A stretch of DNA of 64,000 bases, from positions 1,860,001 to 1,924,000 of the forward strand of contig JAQGEQ010000084.1 in assembly GCA_034620365.1 (NCBI GenBank), read 5' to 3'. The stretch comes from Pegea sp. RAD2-039. Lineage: Eukaryota; Chordata; Thaliacea; Salpida; Salpidae. The position numbers and the translations under genes were made by a program. Position 1 is the first letter of the stretch. Each line of letters begins with the position of its first letter. Below are positions 1 to 11,800 of this stretch, piece by piece. The notes below the pieces were generated by a model, which ran no database searches, had not been told where the DNA came from, and saw only the letters and a list, made by a program, of their open reading frames with translations.

Positions 1-141
1 CTTGAAAGTACTTGCAATATTTTTGATAATTGCCTGCCGTCTGATACCCTGTACTTCTTTTGAAGAAGCAATGGTATTGAGGACCATACTTGGGTAGGTG
101 GGGTGGTTGGCTATTGCCGATGGTGAAGGTGTCGCTGTCAT
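1..141 (-). CDS. Linker histone H1/H5-like protein, N-terminal part (runs off left edge)
   Basis: The complement of 1-141 is an open frame of 47 codons from an ATG at 141 and continues beyond the window. After a short tail of Thr, Pro and Ser comes HPTYPSMVLNTIASS and then RRQAIIKNIASTFK. This matches the start of the winged-helix globular domain of linker histones (HPxYxxMVxxAIxxLK...SxQAIxKYI...FK). Linker histones bind nucleosomal and linker DNA in the nucleus. Only helices 1 and 2 of the domain are visible, and the lysine-rich C-terminal tail that would confirm the call lies outside. The frame is too short to stand out by length, so the call rests on the motif. A related winged-helix protein is the main alternative. 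Confidence 0.6.
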   Translation of the reverse strand, partial: MTATPSPSAIANHPTYPSMVLNTIASSKEVQGIRRQAIIKNIASTFK

Positions 142-369
142 GCCTTCCTAGTTACTTGGCGGTATTTTAACTTAAAGCAAAACTTATGAAAGCATTTATC
201 ACGTGACTGCAGAATATATTTATCAAAATATACAGACGTTTGCGAAATCATTTGATTATGACGTATGAATTAAAAATCATTTACTTTCTTTTAGTTTAAA
301 ATTGCAAGATAAAATTATAATAGAAAGTTTTTTATAAATTTAAATTATGATGAATGAATAATTTTCATT
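142..369. other. 5' flank of the linker-histone-like gene
   Basis: This AT-rich stretch lies between the histone-like start codon and the LINE fragment. It holds a perfect TCACGTGA palindrome (E-box type) at 199-206, about 58 bp upstream of the ATG. No TATA box or canonical H1 box stands out. I see no gene here. Confidence 0.3.
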
Positions 370-1190
370 GTATTACAGTTCAGAGTAGTTATTTGTAAAT
401 TCTTATTCATTTATCACAATAAATGCGAAGGAGGGTTCTTGAAGAGAGCACCTCTCGATAACACACATTCTTACAAATAATACCTATTGGGTAAAAAATA
501 TAGAAAGTAAGAGATGTAACACATGGCATTTCGGTAGTCCTCAAAGCATATAACAGTGAATAATTACATAGAATTATAGTAATATTTGAAAAAAAAGGAA
601 AATTCACAGTTTAGAAATGGCAAGGTTGGCAATATTATAACGGTTCAACTTCTTCTTGAACAACGCGATTGATTTTGACATGATAATGTCTGGTGGCAGC
701 TGGTTTCAAGCACTAATTGTGTGGTATGAGAAAAAATTTGTTCTGATTAATGTACCAGATGATATGACCTTATTAAGATGTAATGTGTGTCGTCTGAGTT
801 GATATAGCTTGAAGGAAGGACTAATGGAAAAGAAATCATCAAACTGAAGGTCAGTTAAATTGTGGATAACTTTAAAAATAAGAATTAAGTCGTATTTAAT
901 CCGTCGGATTTCTAAAGTATCTAAATTGAAGAAGCTGAGACGATGTTTATATCTATTGTATTTAATAATAAGTTTCCTACTAACTAATCTTGTAAATGTG
1001 GTCTGAACAGACTCGATTTTTTTGATATCACTAACTTGATATGGCATCCAAGCACTAACATTGTATTCAAGAATTGGACGTACGTACAATTTGAAAAGAT
1101 TGATAAAAAATCATGGATCCTTAGAATTAAAGAACTTTACCAAAAGGTAAGCAAGGCTGATTGATTAAGCAATGATTTTGGAAACATAAT
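370..1190 (-). mobile_element. 5'-truncated CR1/L2-type LINE: reverse transcriptase C-terminus plus 3' UTR
   Basis: Read on the minus strand, about 1190 to 600 encodes the end of a non-LTR retrotransposon reverse transcriptase. The hallmark string YVRPILEYNVSAW is followed by an IESVQTTFTR block and a downstream DTLEIRRIKYDLILIFKVIH block, as in CR1/L2/Jockey-like elements. The frame is broken by stops near 1110 and 1165 and by a TGA at about 710, where the family normally has a Trp before the final NQLPP segment. Below about 590 is a 3' UTR that aligns closely by eye with 53520-53775 (shared strings include TGTTATATGCTTTGAG and AATGTGTGTTA). The 5' part is missing, as is usual after target-primed insertion. 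The copy is inactive. Confidence 0.8.
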
Positions 1191-2568
1191 TATAATGTTA
1201 TTTTAATGTTGAGTCGGTGAGAACTTTCATTTCTTAATAGTCGTTTCATGAAAATTAATTTTTTTTTTAAATTATGCATCAATAAGTATATTTAGTATAT
1301 AGATTGAGCCAAGAATCATTCTAAAAACCTCTTTGAAACAAAACTATTTAATGAAAATTTCAAAATATATATTGAAAATAGGCTTTATAGTTAAAGTTAT
1401 TTTATTGATATAAAAAGTTTTACAGATGTCTATTTCAATCATAAAAAAAGTAAATTCCTATTTTCGAAAAAAAATATTTAAAAAAATATTTTTATAATTT
1501 TTAAGCATCTGGTTGAATAAAATCTAATTCACTAATTACTATAATTTATTTTTTAAGCCTCAATTTTTTCATATACAAAATTTCATATCAGCTATTAAAT
1601 GTGACGCAGTTGAAACAATTTCATTTTACTTTAATACATGAGCTAAACGTTACAAATTTGTTGACTAAATATAGATGAAAATATCTAAAATTTTAATTAT
1701 GTTATAGCTAGATAAGCAAATATTATAAAAGCAATAATATCTTAAGATGAATAGATTAGCAATATCAAAGCAGTATATCTAATAAAGTCTATTCTCTTAT
1801 AGACTTGATAATTGCTTGTCATAATTTTCTAAGAGCTAATGTTTCTAGCCACAATTTCAACTTTGTGAAAATTAACTTAATTTTAATAAAAGAGAGTTAT
1901 TTAAAAGTCTTTCATAGGTAAAAATAATCTTAGGTTTAGGAAACCCCCTAATATAAGCATATGAAGTCACGGTTACTTTTAAATAAGCTTGAGATAAATT
2001 AGTAATACTTTTAATTTTTATATTTAAACTTAAGGTAAATAATAATGATAATATCTTAATACTTTATCATAAATTACGGTTTTCTAAAAATTTAATTAGC
2101 ACAGCAAATTACTCATATTTTTACTGTTTAATTTACAAAATAGATTTGATTAAGTAATTTTAAAGCTATCATTCTTGTTCAAAAATTTCTAATTAATAAA
2201 CAAAGATGTTTATTTCATAATTATTTATATAACATTAGCGTTTACCCATATTTGAAAGTTTACAAGTTATATAATTCATATTAGTTAAATATAATATTTC
2301 TATCTTTGTTTACACTTTAACAATTTGAAACTTTTGTCAAACTTACTTTGAGTTCTTTATAAGCATGTGAATTTTAGGGCATATGCTCATTGATAAATGC
2401 GGCTTCAAATAAACTGTGTTGTAACTCTTCATATGTTAATCATGGTGTTATGATTATAAGAATTACATTTTGATTGTGATAAATCATAAAATCACTCTTT
2501 TACCAAAAATGAATTTATAATATGAATCATTTTTTAATTATAAATTTCTTTAAGGTTCAGAAGTGAAA
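1191..2568. other. AT-rich intergenic region upstream of SETD9-like gene
   Basis: I see no coding potential or recognisable RNA. The only notable feature is at its end, where a pyrimidine-containing tract ends in CAG at 2558-2560, eight bases before the SETD9 ATG. That would fit a splice acceptor, either for a 5' UTR intron or for a spliced leader. Confidence 0.4.
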
Positions 2569-3303
2569 ATGTTGAGTATTTTAAAAAAAGTTTTATATAA
2601 TTGGAATAATTATAAATATCGTTTTTTTCCATGGATTATGTTTAAATTACCTCAATGCAGCAACATTGAAAATATTGCATTAGATAAAAGATACCTACTA
2701 GAAAAACTGTTAAAGTTTTTAGTGTTTCAAAATAAATTTGCTGAAAAATTATCCACAAATAATTTTTCATTAAACTTACAACAAAGCAACATTAAAGATG
2801 GTGGCCAAGGTGTATTTGTGGCTAGTGGAAAGATAAAAAAAAATCAAATTGCTTGCTTATATCCTGGTACTGTTTATATGTCTTCTGATTCGAAATTTTT
2901 CCAATCTCTCAACAATCCCTATATCTTCCGTTGTCATGACAATATTTGTGTAGATGGAAAAAATGGTGGAATTTCAAAATCGATATATAAATCGTGTGGA
3001 ATGAGAGATTGTATTGGGGGTTATCAGTTTTGTGATTTTAATTGGTTGGATTCAGATGCATCTTTTAACATTGGACAATATGTTAACAATCAAAATAAAA
3101 TGTTTCAACAAAATGTAGAATATCATGAAATTGATGTTCCTCATTCAAATGTTCCTCTACAATTACGTAAATTTATACCTAATATAAATTATTGCAGTTT
3201 TGATAAAGACTATATTCGTATTGTTGCTTTGATTGCTATATGTGATATAGAAAAAGGTGAAGAATTGTTTTCAAATTACTTCACTATTGTTAACTCCATC
3301 TAA
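2569..3303 (+). CDS. SETD9: SET domain-containing protein 9-like
   Basis: Single-exon frame of 244 aa. The upstream in-frame GTG at 2563 is not taken as the start because the ATG at 2569 is the first Met. The N-terminal block (YNWNNYKYRFFPW) resembles the start of vertebrate SETD9. A SET-type core follows: GQGVFVASGKI, then YPGTVY, FRCHDNICVDG, GQYVNN and finally GEELFSNYFTIV. In this family VNN takes the place of the usual NHS motif and GEELFSNY is the C-terminal SET signature. SETD9 is an orphan member of the SET methyltransferase superfamily, and its substrate is not established to my knowledge. The protein is somewhat shorter than vertebrate SETD9 (about 300 aa), mainly in the stretch before the SET core. 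It lies 587 bp upstream of HACL1 on the same strand. Confidence 0.85.
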   Translation: MLSILKKVLYNWNNYKYRFFPWIMFKLPQCSNIENIALDKRYLLEKLLKFLVFQNKFAEKLSTNNFSLNLQQSNIKDGGQGVFVASGKIKKNQIACLYPGTVYMSSDSKFFQSLNNPYIFRCHDNICVDGKNGGISKSIYKSCGMRDCIGGYQFCDFNWLDSDASFNIGQYVNNQNKMFQQNVEYHEIDVPHSNVPLQLRKFIPNINYCSFDKDYIRIVALIAICDIEKGEELFSNYFTIVNSI

Positions 3304-3890
3304 AAACTTACAACTAATCGCTTTTTGAGGAAATATCATCGAATTTAAATATTAATGTTTTAAAATCTCATGAAAGTTCAACATTTTCTTATAAATTGTT
3401 GCAAAAATTTTGGTTACAAAAATCATTTTATTAGTTTATTCTGAGTTTTGCATATTTTTAGAACTGAAAGAGTTGTTACATCTTTAAATCAAATTTTTAA
3501 ATTAAATGAACTCAAATTTGATAGAAGAATTTTTATTCTCTTCTTAACATATAATTTTTAATTAAATGACTATAAGCTTTCACCTTTGTACCTCAAAATT
3601 AATATTTAACAAGTTTTTTTTATGTTAGCTTTATTTTTTAAATAGTTTTTGAGATTTTTGTTTGTGTATCTGATTAATGAGTGATTAATGGGGGAACTGA
3701 CTTTATAATAATAAAAGTTCTCTTTTAATGTTTGAATTGTTTTTCTTGCAAGTTTTCATGAATAGAAATCATGATATTATTAGTAAACATTTTCAAATAT
3801 TTATTTTGTTTGTTTTTATAAATAGCTTTAAAGAATTTCAAACTTTTTTATTGATGAATAATTTGATAAATAATATTTTGAGTTGATATA
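3304..3890. other. Intergenic spacer SETD9-HACL1
   Basis: This 587-bp AT-rich spacer must hold the SETD9 3' UTR and the HACL1 promoter or 5' UTR. A run of pyrimidines ending in AG near 3823 is a possible 5' UTR acceptor. I see no conserved motif or gene. Confidence 0.35.
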
Positions 3891-5627
3891 ATGGAAGAAA
3901 CAGAAAACCTCAGTGGTGCTCAAGTTATAGCACAAAGTTTGAAAAATCAGGGTATAGAATATGTTTTTGGAGTTGTTGGTTTTCCAGTCATTGAAATTGG
4001 TTTAGCAGTACAAGAAGCTGGTATCAAATATATTGGAATGAGAAATGAACAGTCAGCTTCATATGCTGCTGGAGCTATTGGTTATTTGACAGGCAAACCA
4101 GGTGTTTGTCTCGTTGTAAGTGGTCCTGGTCTAATACATGCCTTTGGTGGAATGGCTAATGCTAATCAAAACTGCTGGCCTATGGTAGTGATTGGAGGGT
4201 CTTCTGATGAAGATCAGCAAACTCTAGGAGCATTTCAAGAGTTTCCACAAGTTGAATCATCTCGACTTTATAGTAAATTTTCAAGTAGACCAACAAGTAC
4301 AATTTTGATTCCACAGATTGTTGAAAAAGCTGTTCGGCTTTCAATGTATGGTCGACCAGGTAGCACTTATGTCGATATTCCTGGAAATTTTGTTGGTGAA
4401 ATGGTTTCCAGTAACCTACTTCGGTTTCCAAGCTTATGTCCACCAATACCTAAAATACTAGTTGAACCACATCTTATAGAAAAAGCATCTAAATATCTGT
4501 CCCAGTCCAAACGACCTTTAGTTATTATAGGCAAGGGTTGTGCATATGCAAATGCTTCAAAACTTGTTCGTGAGTTTGTCGAACATCATCAGATACCATT
4601 TTTACCAACTCCAATGGGCAAGGGAGTGGTTAGTGACAGTCATCCTCTGTGTGTAGCTGCAGCTCGTTCTGTAGCACTTCGTAGATCTGATTGCATCCTG
4701 TTATTAGGAGCCAGACTTAACTGGCAACTACATTTCGGCAGACCGCCAAGGTTTGCAAATGATGTTCGTATCATTCAAGTTGATATTTGTGCTGAAGAAT
4801 TACACAACAGTGTAACATCAGTTGTTGGTCTTCAAGGTGATATCGGTCAAGTATTAAAGCAGTTTAGCGCGTCGCCTAGCAACCAAAAATGGAAGTTTCC
4901 GCGCGAAAACAGCTGGTGGAAAGAACTGTGGGAAAAGATGAGTAATAATTTCAATCAGATTGCAGCTATGGCATCCGATAAAAGTATACCACTCAATTAT
5001 TATGCTGTGTTTGAAGTGATTCAGCGAATGATTCCTGAAGACTCAATTGTCATCAGTGAAGGTTCGAAAACCATGGACATCAGCAGATCGACTATTTTAA
5101 ACCATTTACCAAAACATCGTTTAGATGCTGGTACTTTCGGTACCATGGGGGTTGGTATTGGATTTGCAATTGCTGCTGCTTTGTATTCAGCAGATCAAGC
5201 TAAAGCTTCAGGCACCAAAGCTAAGAAAGTGATTTGTATACAAGGAGATAGTGCGTTTGGATTTTCAGGAATGGAGCTGGAAACAGTTTGTCGCTACAAA
5301 CTTCCAATCGTGTTTATTGTTGTCAATAATAACGGAATTTCTCAAGGAGGTTTTCAAGAGTATTTCGAAGATTTAGAAACAACTGAAGATGTTGCTTTAC
5401 GTTCTATGCCAACTTTTCTTTTACCAAATTCACATTATGAGAAAATTATTGAAGCATTTGGAGGTGACGGATATTTTTGTGAGACAGTGGGCGAAATTGA
5501 GAACTCACTTACAAAAAGTTTGTTGGGTGCTGAAGACGCTCGTTCAAGTCTCATAAACATTATGATTGATCCTAACTCAGACCGAAAACAGCAGGAATTT
5601 ATGTGGCTCACAAGGAGTAATCTTTAG
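3891..5627 (+). CDS. HACL1: 2-hydroxyacyl-CoA lyase 1 (peroxisomal, ThDP-dependent)
   Basis: Single exon, 578 aa, the same length as human HACL1. The enzyme cleaves 2-hydroxy-fatty acyl-CoAs to formyl-CoA and a shortened aldehyde in peroxisomal alpha-oxidation, with thiamine diphosphate and magnesium. Visible features: an N-terminal PYR domain with the cofactor-contacting Glu in MRNEQSAS (E53); a central domain from about residue 190; and a C-terminal PP domain with the ThDP motif, GDSAFGFSG (from G452) through to NNNG (about 478-481). The last three residues are SNL, which fits a variant type 1 peroxisomal targeting signal like the SNM of human HACL1. Bacterial oxalyl-CoA decarboxylase is the closest alternative, but the length and the PTS1 favour HACL1. 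The gene has no intron, although neighbouring genes are heavily split. An AATAAA lies at 6105-6110. Confidence 0.95.
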   Translation: MEETENLSGAQVIAQSLKNQGIEYVFGVVGFPVIEIGLAVQEAGIKYIGMRNEQSASYAAGAIGYLTGKPGVCLVVSGPGLIHAFGGMANANQNCWPMVVIGGSSDEDQQTLGAFQEFPQVESSRLYSKFSSRPTSTILIPQIVEKAVRLSMYGRPGSTYVDIPGNFVGEMVSSNLLRFPSLCPPIPKILVEPHLIEKASKYLSQSKRPLVIIGKGCAYANASKLVREFVEHHQIPFLPTPMGKGVVSDSHPLCVAAARSVALRRSDCILLLGARLNWQLHFGRPPRFANDVRIIQVDICAEELHNSVTSVVGLQGDIGQVLKQFSASPSNQKWKFPRENSWWKELWEKMSNNFNQIAAMASDKSIPLNYYAVFEVIQRMIPEDSIVISEGSKTMDISRSTILNHLPKHRLDAGTFGTMGVGIGFAIAAALYSADQAKASGTKAKKVICIQGDSAFGFSGMELETVCRYKLPIVFIVVNNNGISQGGFQEYFEDLETTEDVALRSMPTFLLPNSHYEKIIEAFGGDGYFCETVGEIENSLTKSLLGAEDARSSLINIMIDPNSDRKQQEFMWLTRSNL

Positions 5628-8600
5628 TATCTTTGATTAAATCTTGCAATCAAATCAGATATTTAAACTTTTCAATTTTTTAAGCAATAATTTGTTTTTA
5701 AGCAGTAATCTTGCCTATAGATGCACAAGTTAGTTTTTAATCAAATTTTCTCCGATTAATTTCTATGCTTTGTAATTATTTATAAGAATTTTCTGCTATT
5801 ATGTTCTGTGTTTTATTTATATGATTATACTAAAACATTAAAAAATAATTCAAAATTATTGATAACATTATAATTATTATTGTTCTAAGTTTGAATACGA
5901 GAAAAAACTTAGTAACATTATTGGAAAGACAGCTTGGTTAAAGTAAGATAAATCAATCATAGGTTTTACTAGAATTCAATATTTTATCATTTATAGGTTG
6001 TAGACGTAACATCTTTATATTATCAGCACTGTAAACAAACATAACTGAATAATTATAAATATTAAACAATATAAGTCTTTATGTAACTGATCTTAAAGTA
6101 AAAAAATAAAGAGCTTTTATTTACAGTATTTCACAATTTCTACTCAATTGAATAAACAAATTGCTTAAGGTGTTTGCCACTTAAACAGCTGCAATATAAT
6201 TTTTGTTAGTCATTTTACTTTCAATAAATAGATTTATTCAAATCTACATGTTGAACCATTTATCTAAGCAATTTTCTAAACATTTCTTACAAAAACTTAA
6301 CTCCAAAACCTCAATAGATTTAACTTTGTTTCAGCCCAAAATTTGTTTGCATGTCTAACTGATTAACATCAGATACTATGTACGTTTCTACTGGCAAAAA
6401 GTTGCCAAATGATTGCATTAAAATCACAGCAAACCCATCTCTACTATAAGATATTTAAGCTTGCTTATCTTTGATGTGTCTTAGAGATTCATCAAATTGA
6501 TCATCACCAAGATTAAAAAATGTTCTGTATTTTTTTTAGTAAGTTGTGTTTTTAAAAGGTAAAATGTTTAACTACTTTGCTGTGATATGCGATACAACTT
6601 ATTTGTGTTTGTAAAAATTTATTCAAAATAAAAGAGTTTTGGTAAATATCACGTATATAAGTATCTTACTTTTCGTCGATAATTAGCTCAATTTCGAGAA
6701 TAAGATGTACTAATCTTATAATAGTCTCGGCTTCAGCGTTGGACTGTTGTGATCATTATCTAATCATCAAAATCGACATCAACAATATTAAAAAGAAATT
6801 TGAACATTCGGTTTACTCCAGTTTTAAATTACTACAGTATACCTATTTATTACAATTACGTTGTATTTAAGCTATAGTATTATAAAAATACCAAAAAAAT
6901 TGACTTTATTGCTATATGAAACCATACGAAACATATAATTTACATTATACTTTGAACTGTGTGCTTTTCAACTTTTAAATGTTACTTTTCGAGAATAGAG
7001 TTCCCTACAATAAAATCCTCTACAAAAACTTTTGAAAGTAAACTACGTAAAGTACTAAAGGTTTACACATGAGCAAAATTTACTAACAAAACTGATAAAA
7101 TCTGACAAATGCTCAATAGATCCGGTAACTAAATATAAAAATAGTGTTTACAAATCTTAATAAGGCCTAAAGGACTAACCTAAATAGTCTTTAAAAAGCT
7201 AACAAAACGATTGTATTAGAGCTAATTGTAATTGTTCTTTGACAACATTGACAAAAGTTCTTCAGATACCGTTCTTTAGCAAAAGTTCAACATTCTAAAT
7301 GATAGGTTTTGTTAATTTTTTAACCAAAATGGCAAAGTGATAAGCTGTGTGTACATAAAGACTTTGACCACATGGCAACAAAAACTAAAAACAATTAGAA
7401 ATTAACTTCACTTGCCTTATTTACAAACAAGATAATTTTATTACTCACTTCAAAAGTTTTGACATCAAAGAAGTTTGAACATTTTATCTAGAAAAATGCT
7501 CGTTGCTAATAGCCCTTCAATATGTCATTTTTGAATACTAAATACTCTCCTTAAAGGCTCCTTAGTCTGACATTAAACTTTAAGTATTTCAACTGAAGTA
7601 TTTTCGTCTCAATGCTTAGGCTCTATTTATAAAGCTTTTGCATAATTAGTTAGGTTAATTCATTATATTACCTTTTTTAATGATTAATTTTTTTATTAGC
7701 AATGTATACCGGCGTATTGAGCTTTTACTTCGATTATACTTTTATTTTAATAATTTATTATTGTAAAAACTAATTTGTTACCTTTAAAAGAGATGCGTAT
7801 ACTAAGGGTAAATTCCCTAAAATGAAAGTTTTATATTTTTTCTCTAAAATGCCAATGGACTATTACCTAATATGGTCTTTTGTTGCTACAAAAGCGAAGA
7901 GAGCGTTTTTGAATTTGACTTTTTCATATCAGCCAAAATCGTCTGCTTTTTAAAATCTTTTTTTTTTTAAATCTTGTTGACTTTTCTATCAAAATCTAGA
8001 ATTTATATTATTCAACATTTTGAAATTATTTTACATATTAAGTAAATTTATTAGTAACAATTATAAATCTAATTTTGTTATAATTTAATTTTCATTTCCT
8101 GTTCAAGATAAACTTCTCTCTTCTCTTGTTCCTAAACAACTTTTTCTTGGGTAAATAGGTCAAAGCCAGTAGGTCTATTTTATTATCTAGCTGTTTTTAG
8201 TTTTGTGAAAACAATGTTTTTGGTATAAGCAAGTTTTTTTAAGTTAGTTTATTTATTCAAATTTTGTCAAGTTTGTTATTACTTTGTTAAGATATTATTC
8301 AATGATTAAATTAAGATGTTAGTCAAACCTATCTGCTTTTATTAAACGTTTAAAAAAACTTGATCATGATAAAATCTTTCTCATTTTAATGGTTTCTTTT
8401 GTTGTTTTTTACTAAATATGTTTTACTTATTCATTACTAATTTTAACAAATATAAGTAATTACTTGTTGTCACTTGTAGCTTGATTATTCTAGAAAATGA
8501 TAAATTATATAAGTTTTGGGGATTACTTTAGATTTTTATTTATTAATCATTTAATTGTTTTACTTTAATTAATTAGTATCAATTTTACATTTTTATTTAT

Positions 8601-8871
8601 GTCTGTCAGGTTATGTTTAATGTTATTCAAATGTTTTACATAAAAGCTGAATACCTAAAAGTTTTTTGAAATTGTAAACAGTAAACTAAAAAAGTTTAAT
8701 TTTTAATTGAAAATACATACTTAGAGTAATAGATTATGATGTAAAAACAGCTTTTCAAGTTTAATTATATAAATTTACTTTAAAATATATTTTATAAAAG
8801 TTATATAATGATAATTTATTACTGATTTATAAAAAGATTGGTTTTTATTATACCAGAAGTGAAGCTAGAAA
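5628..8871. other. Intergenic region HACL1-VCL
   Basis: About 3.2 kb, strongly AT-rich, with an AATAAA at 6105-6110 that could serve HACL1. No frame with family resemblance and no RNA gene was recognised. Just before the VCL start, ATTATACCAG ends at 8856, 15 bases upstream of the ATG, and looks like a splice acceptor for a 5' UTR exon. Confidence 0.4.
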
Positions 8872-11800
8872 ATGCCTTCTTCATTTCATACTAAAACTAT
8901 TGAGCAAATCCTCGACCCTGTAGCTCAACAAGTCTCAGAGCTTGTTGTTCTTCATGAGAAAGGTGAAGATGGTGCTGCAATGCCAAACTTACAAAATCAG
9001 ATCAAAGCTGTAAACTCAGCTGTTACCAATCTTGCACTTGTAAGTTATTTCATTGAAAGATTTACTTGTATTTGATGCTTGATGTCCAAATATAGGTGGG
9101 AAACCAACAGATTGAAACATCAAGAGATGAAGTTTTGAAACTAGACACACCTCCTGCTCTGCAAAAGTAAATTTTATATGATTCCATTAATCTTTACTTG
9201 ATTGAGTTATCTTTAGATTGACTGCATCTTCAAGTCTTCTTGTTGAGTCAACAGAAGTTTTAACTGCTGATCCTTATTCGAAAGATGGACGCGAAAAGCT
9301 GATATCTGGCGCAAGAGGAATCCTACAAGGGACTTCTGATGTCTTGTTGATATTTGATGAAGCTGAAGTTAGTTTAAAACTTTCATAGAAATTATCTAAA
9401 CAATTTTCTATTTTTTCAACAATTATTTAATTGAATATAAATAAACGTAAATAAATAAAAGAATTTTTAAAAGTTGAACAAATTATCTCTAACTTTTATT
9501 AACAGATAATATAATAGTAGATATTATGAATAACAATTTGAAGTTTTGATGCTTAATTGGATTTGAAACTTTTTCTAATAACGTTGTTAACTTTTACTTT
9601 AATATCTTCCATGACTGATTCATCTTTCCCTAACCCCTGTTGCCATGAGATATTTTCCACCTTTCATCTTTTGTGGTTTGTATGGAGTGACTATGAAGCA
9701 CTCTTCATTCCCTTCTCTGTATTTATGTAAGCTTTAGTCATCTGGTTGGTGACTGGCGAGTAGGCTCTCTAATTCTTGAAAAACAAATTAACTAGAAATA
9801 ATAAATAAATAATAAATTAGTTTTTGATAACTTAATTATTAATCAATATCTTTTATTAAGAAATTACCAAATTGGTTGTTTGTAGGTAAGACGTATTTGC
9901 TTGGCTTGTCAAAATGTCCGAGATTATTTGTCTGTATCAGAAGTGGTTCAGGGAATGCCTGATATGGTTACTTACGTCAAGAGTTTGACACCAGGTCCAC
10001 ATCATTTCTAATCTTCATTATTTGTTATCAGACATTTAATTTGTTGATTTGTTTTTATCTGAACAACAGACCACAAAGTTGTGTATTACATGATAAGCTT
10101 CTATTGAAATCGTTTTGATATTTAGGAATGACAAACATGACGAAGATGGTTTCTCAGAGAGCTTCTGATCTTACCAACCAATTACATACCGACAAGTTGG
10201 AAGAATGTATCAAAAGTTTGCGAGAACAACTCCCTAACTTCCTATCAAGTGAGTTTCTTTTATCTAATTATACTAAAAGGTCGTAAGAGATGTCTATAAA
10301 GTTCTTTCAACCACACCCTCTTGAAACTGATTTGTTTATTTTATTAAACAAATATTAAAAATATTCGTAGTAGCTTCAGATTATTGACATTTTCTCTTTT
10401 TACTTTTTATTTTGTATGTTTAATGAAACATCATCAAAACTCTTCATGATATAATCACGTGACCAACTTACAGATATGATTCATGTTTTCCTTTTTGTCA
10501 GGCATCAAGTTGATTGTTTCAACATTTGAAGAAGGAGGAAAAGCCCTTGAAGCAGCTTCAAGTAATCGATTATATTATGTTAGCAATTTAGCTGCTGTCA
10601 TCACTGAAATGATCCGGTAAGTGGGACACAAAACTCCTCTTTCTATTTGATCTTCATCATCTAATCATTCTTGCATCAGATATCTTCAAATGGTTTCTAG
10701 TGATCAGGAGGTTCAGTGTGATCCGCTGAATTTGAATCAATTGAATCAATCAAAAGAACTTCTCGAGAAGAATATTGAAAGTGGCAAAAAGTGGGTGAAG
10801 AACAGCACAGCGAGTCCAGGTATCCTCATCTTCCATCAACTTCTTCAAATCGTTCCTAATCGATTATTTAACAGACTCTATAGACAAACTCGCCCTTATG
10901 GAAGCTCTCGACTCCGCCAGAGACATCGCAACAGCTGCAGGAGATGAGATTCTTGCATCAAACGTGAATGACATCGCGAAGAAAGTGGAACAATTAGCTC
11001 AACTTCGAAAAGAGTCAGCTCTTCATCTTCATCTATTCTTCCAACCAATCTTCTTCTTTTCAATAGGGGCAAGGGCAACAGTCCCGAAGCTAAAAGAATT
11101 CAGACCGAAATTGCTCAATCTCTTGACCAATTATCAAACGCTGTGGACCGCGCTTTGGACCAGCTCAACGCTGTGGGTCACTCGTATGACGTCATCACTA
11201 AGGAAATGCCGACTGCAAAAGTAGGTTGGTTCTGGTCTCGACTTGTTGACCAGAATGGTGTGTATAGGAGTGGCTTGCCAACCCGAACGCGAAACCGGGC
11301 ACTGACACAGGGTCAGAGGGGATTAGTAAGATGGTGAAAGCCGCGCGCGGTTTGGCTAAATCGCTTCCCGCGGATCGAATCACTAATAAAGAAAGAGCGG
11401 AGCTGATGACTTTGTGTAATGAGATTGATGGAATGATGGAACAGTTGAATGTGTATCGTGAGAGGTAAAGCGCGCTTCGTCGGGTTGATGTCACGATTCA
11501 TGTGTTGGTTACAGAGATGAAGGCCAGAAGCCCGAAGCCAGGGCCTTGTCCAAACAAATTGCTGATAAATTGAATCAAATGAACACCAAAATCGCCAAAA
11601 TTCTCACCAAGAATTCCATTCCTCAAACATTAGAAGGCAAAATGGACAAGGTGGTCCCCAAGTGTGGTCCCACTATCAACATCTAATTTGTTCGTCAACA
11701 GGCTAAACGCTGGTTGGATAATCCCGGAGCTGATGATGAAGGTCAGGGATCGATCTGTACTCACAAGATCATAGCGGAAGCTAGAAGACTTGCTCATGAT

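Noticed and set aside
4180-4446. Minus-strand frame of 88 codons
   Set aside because: It is a shadow within the HACL1 coding exon and shows no family resemblance.
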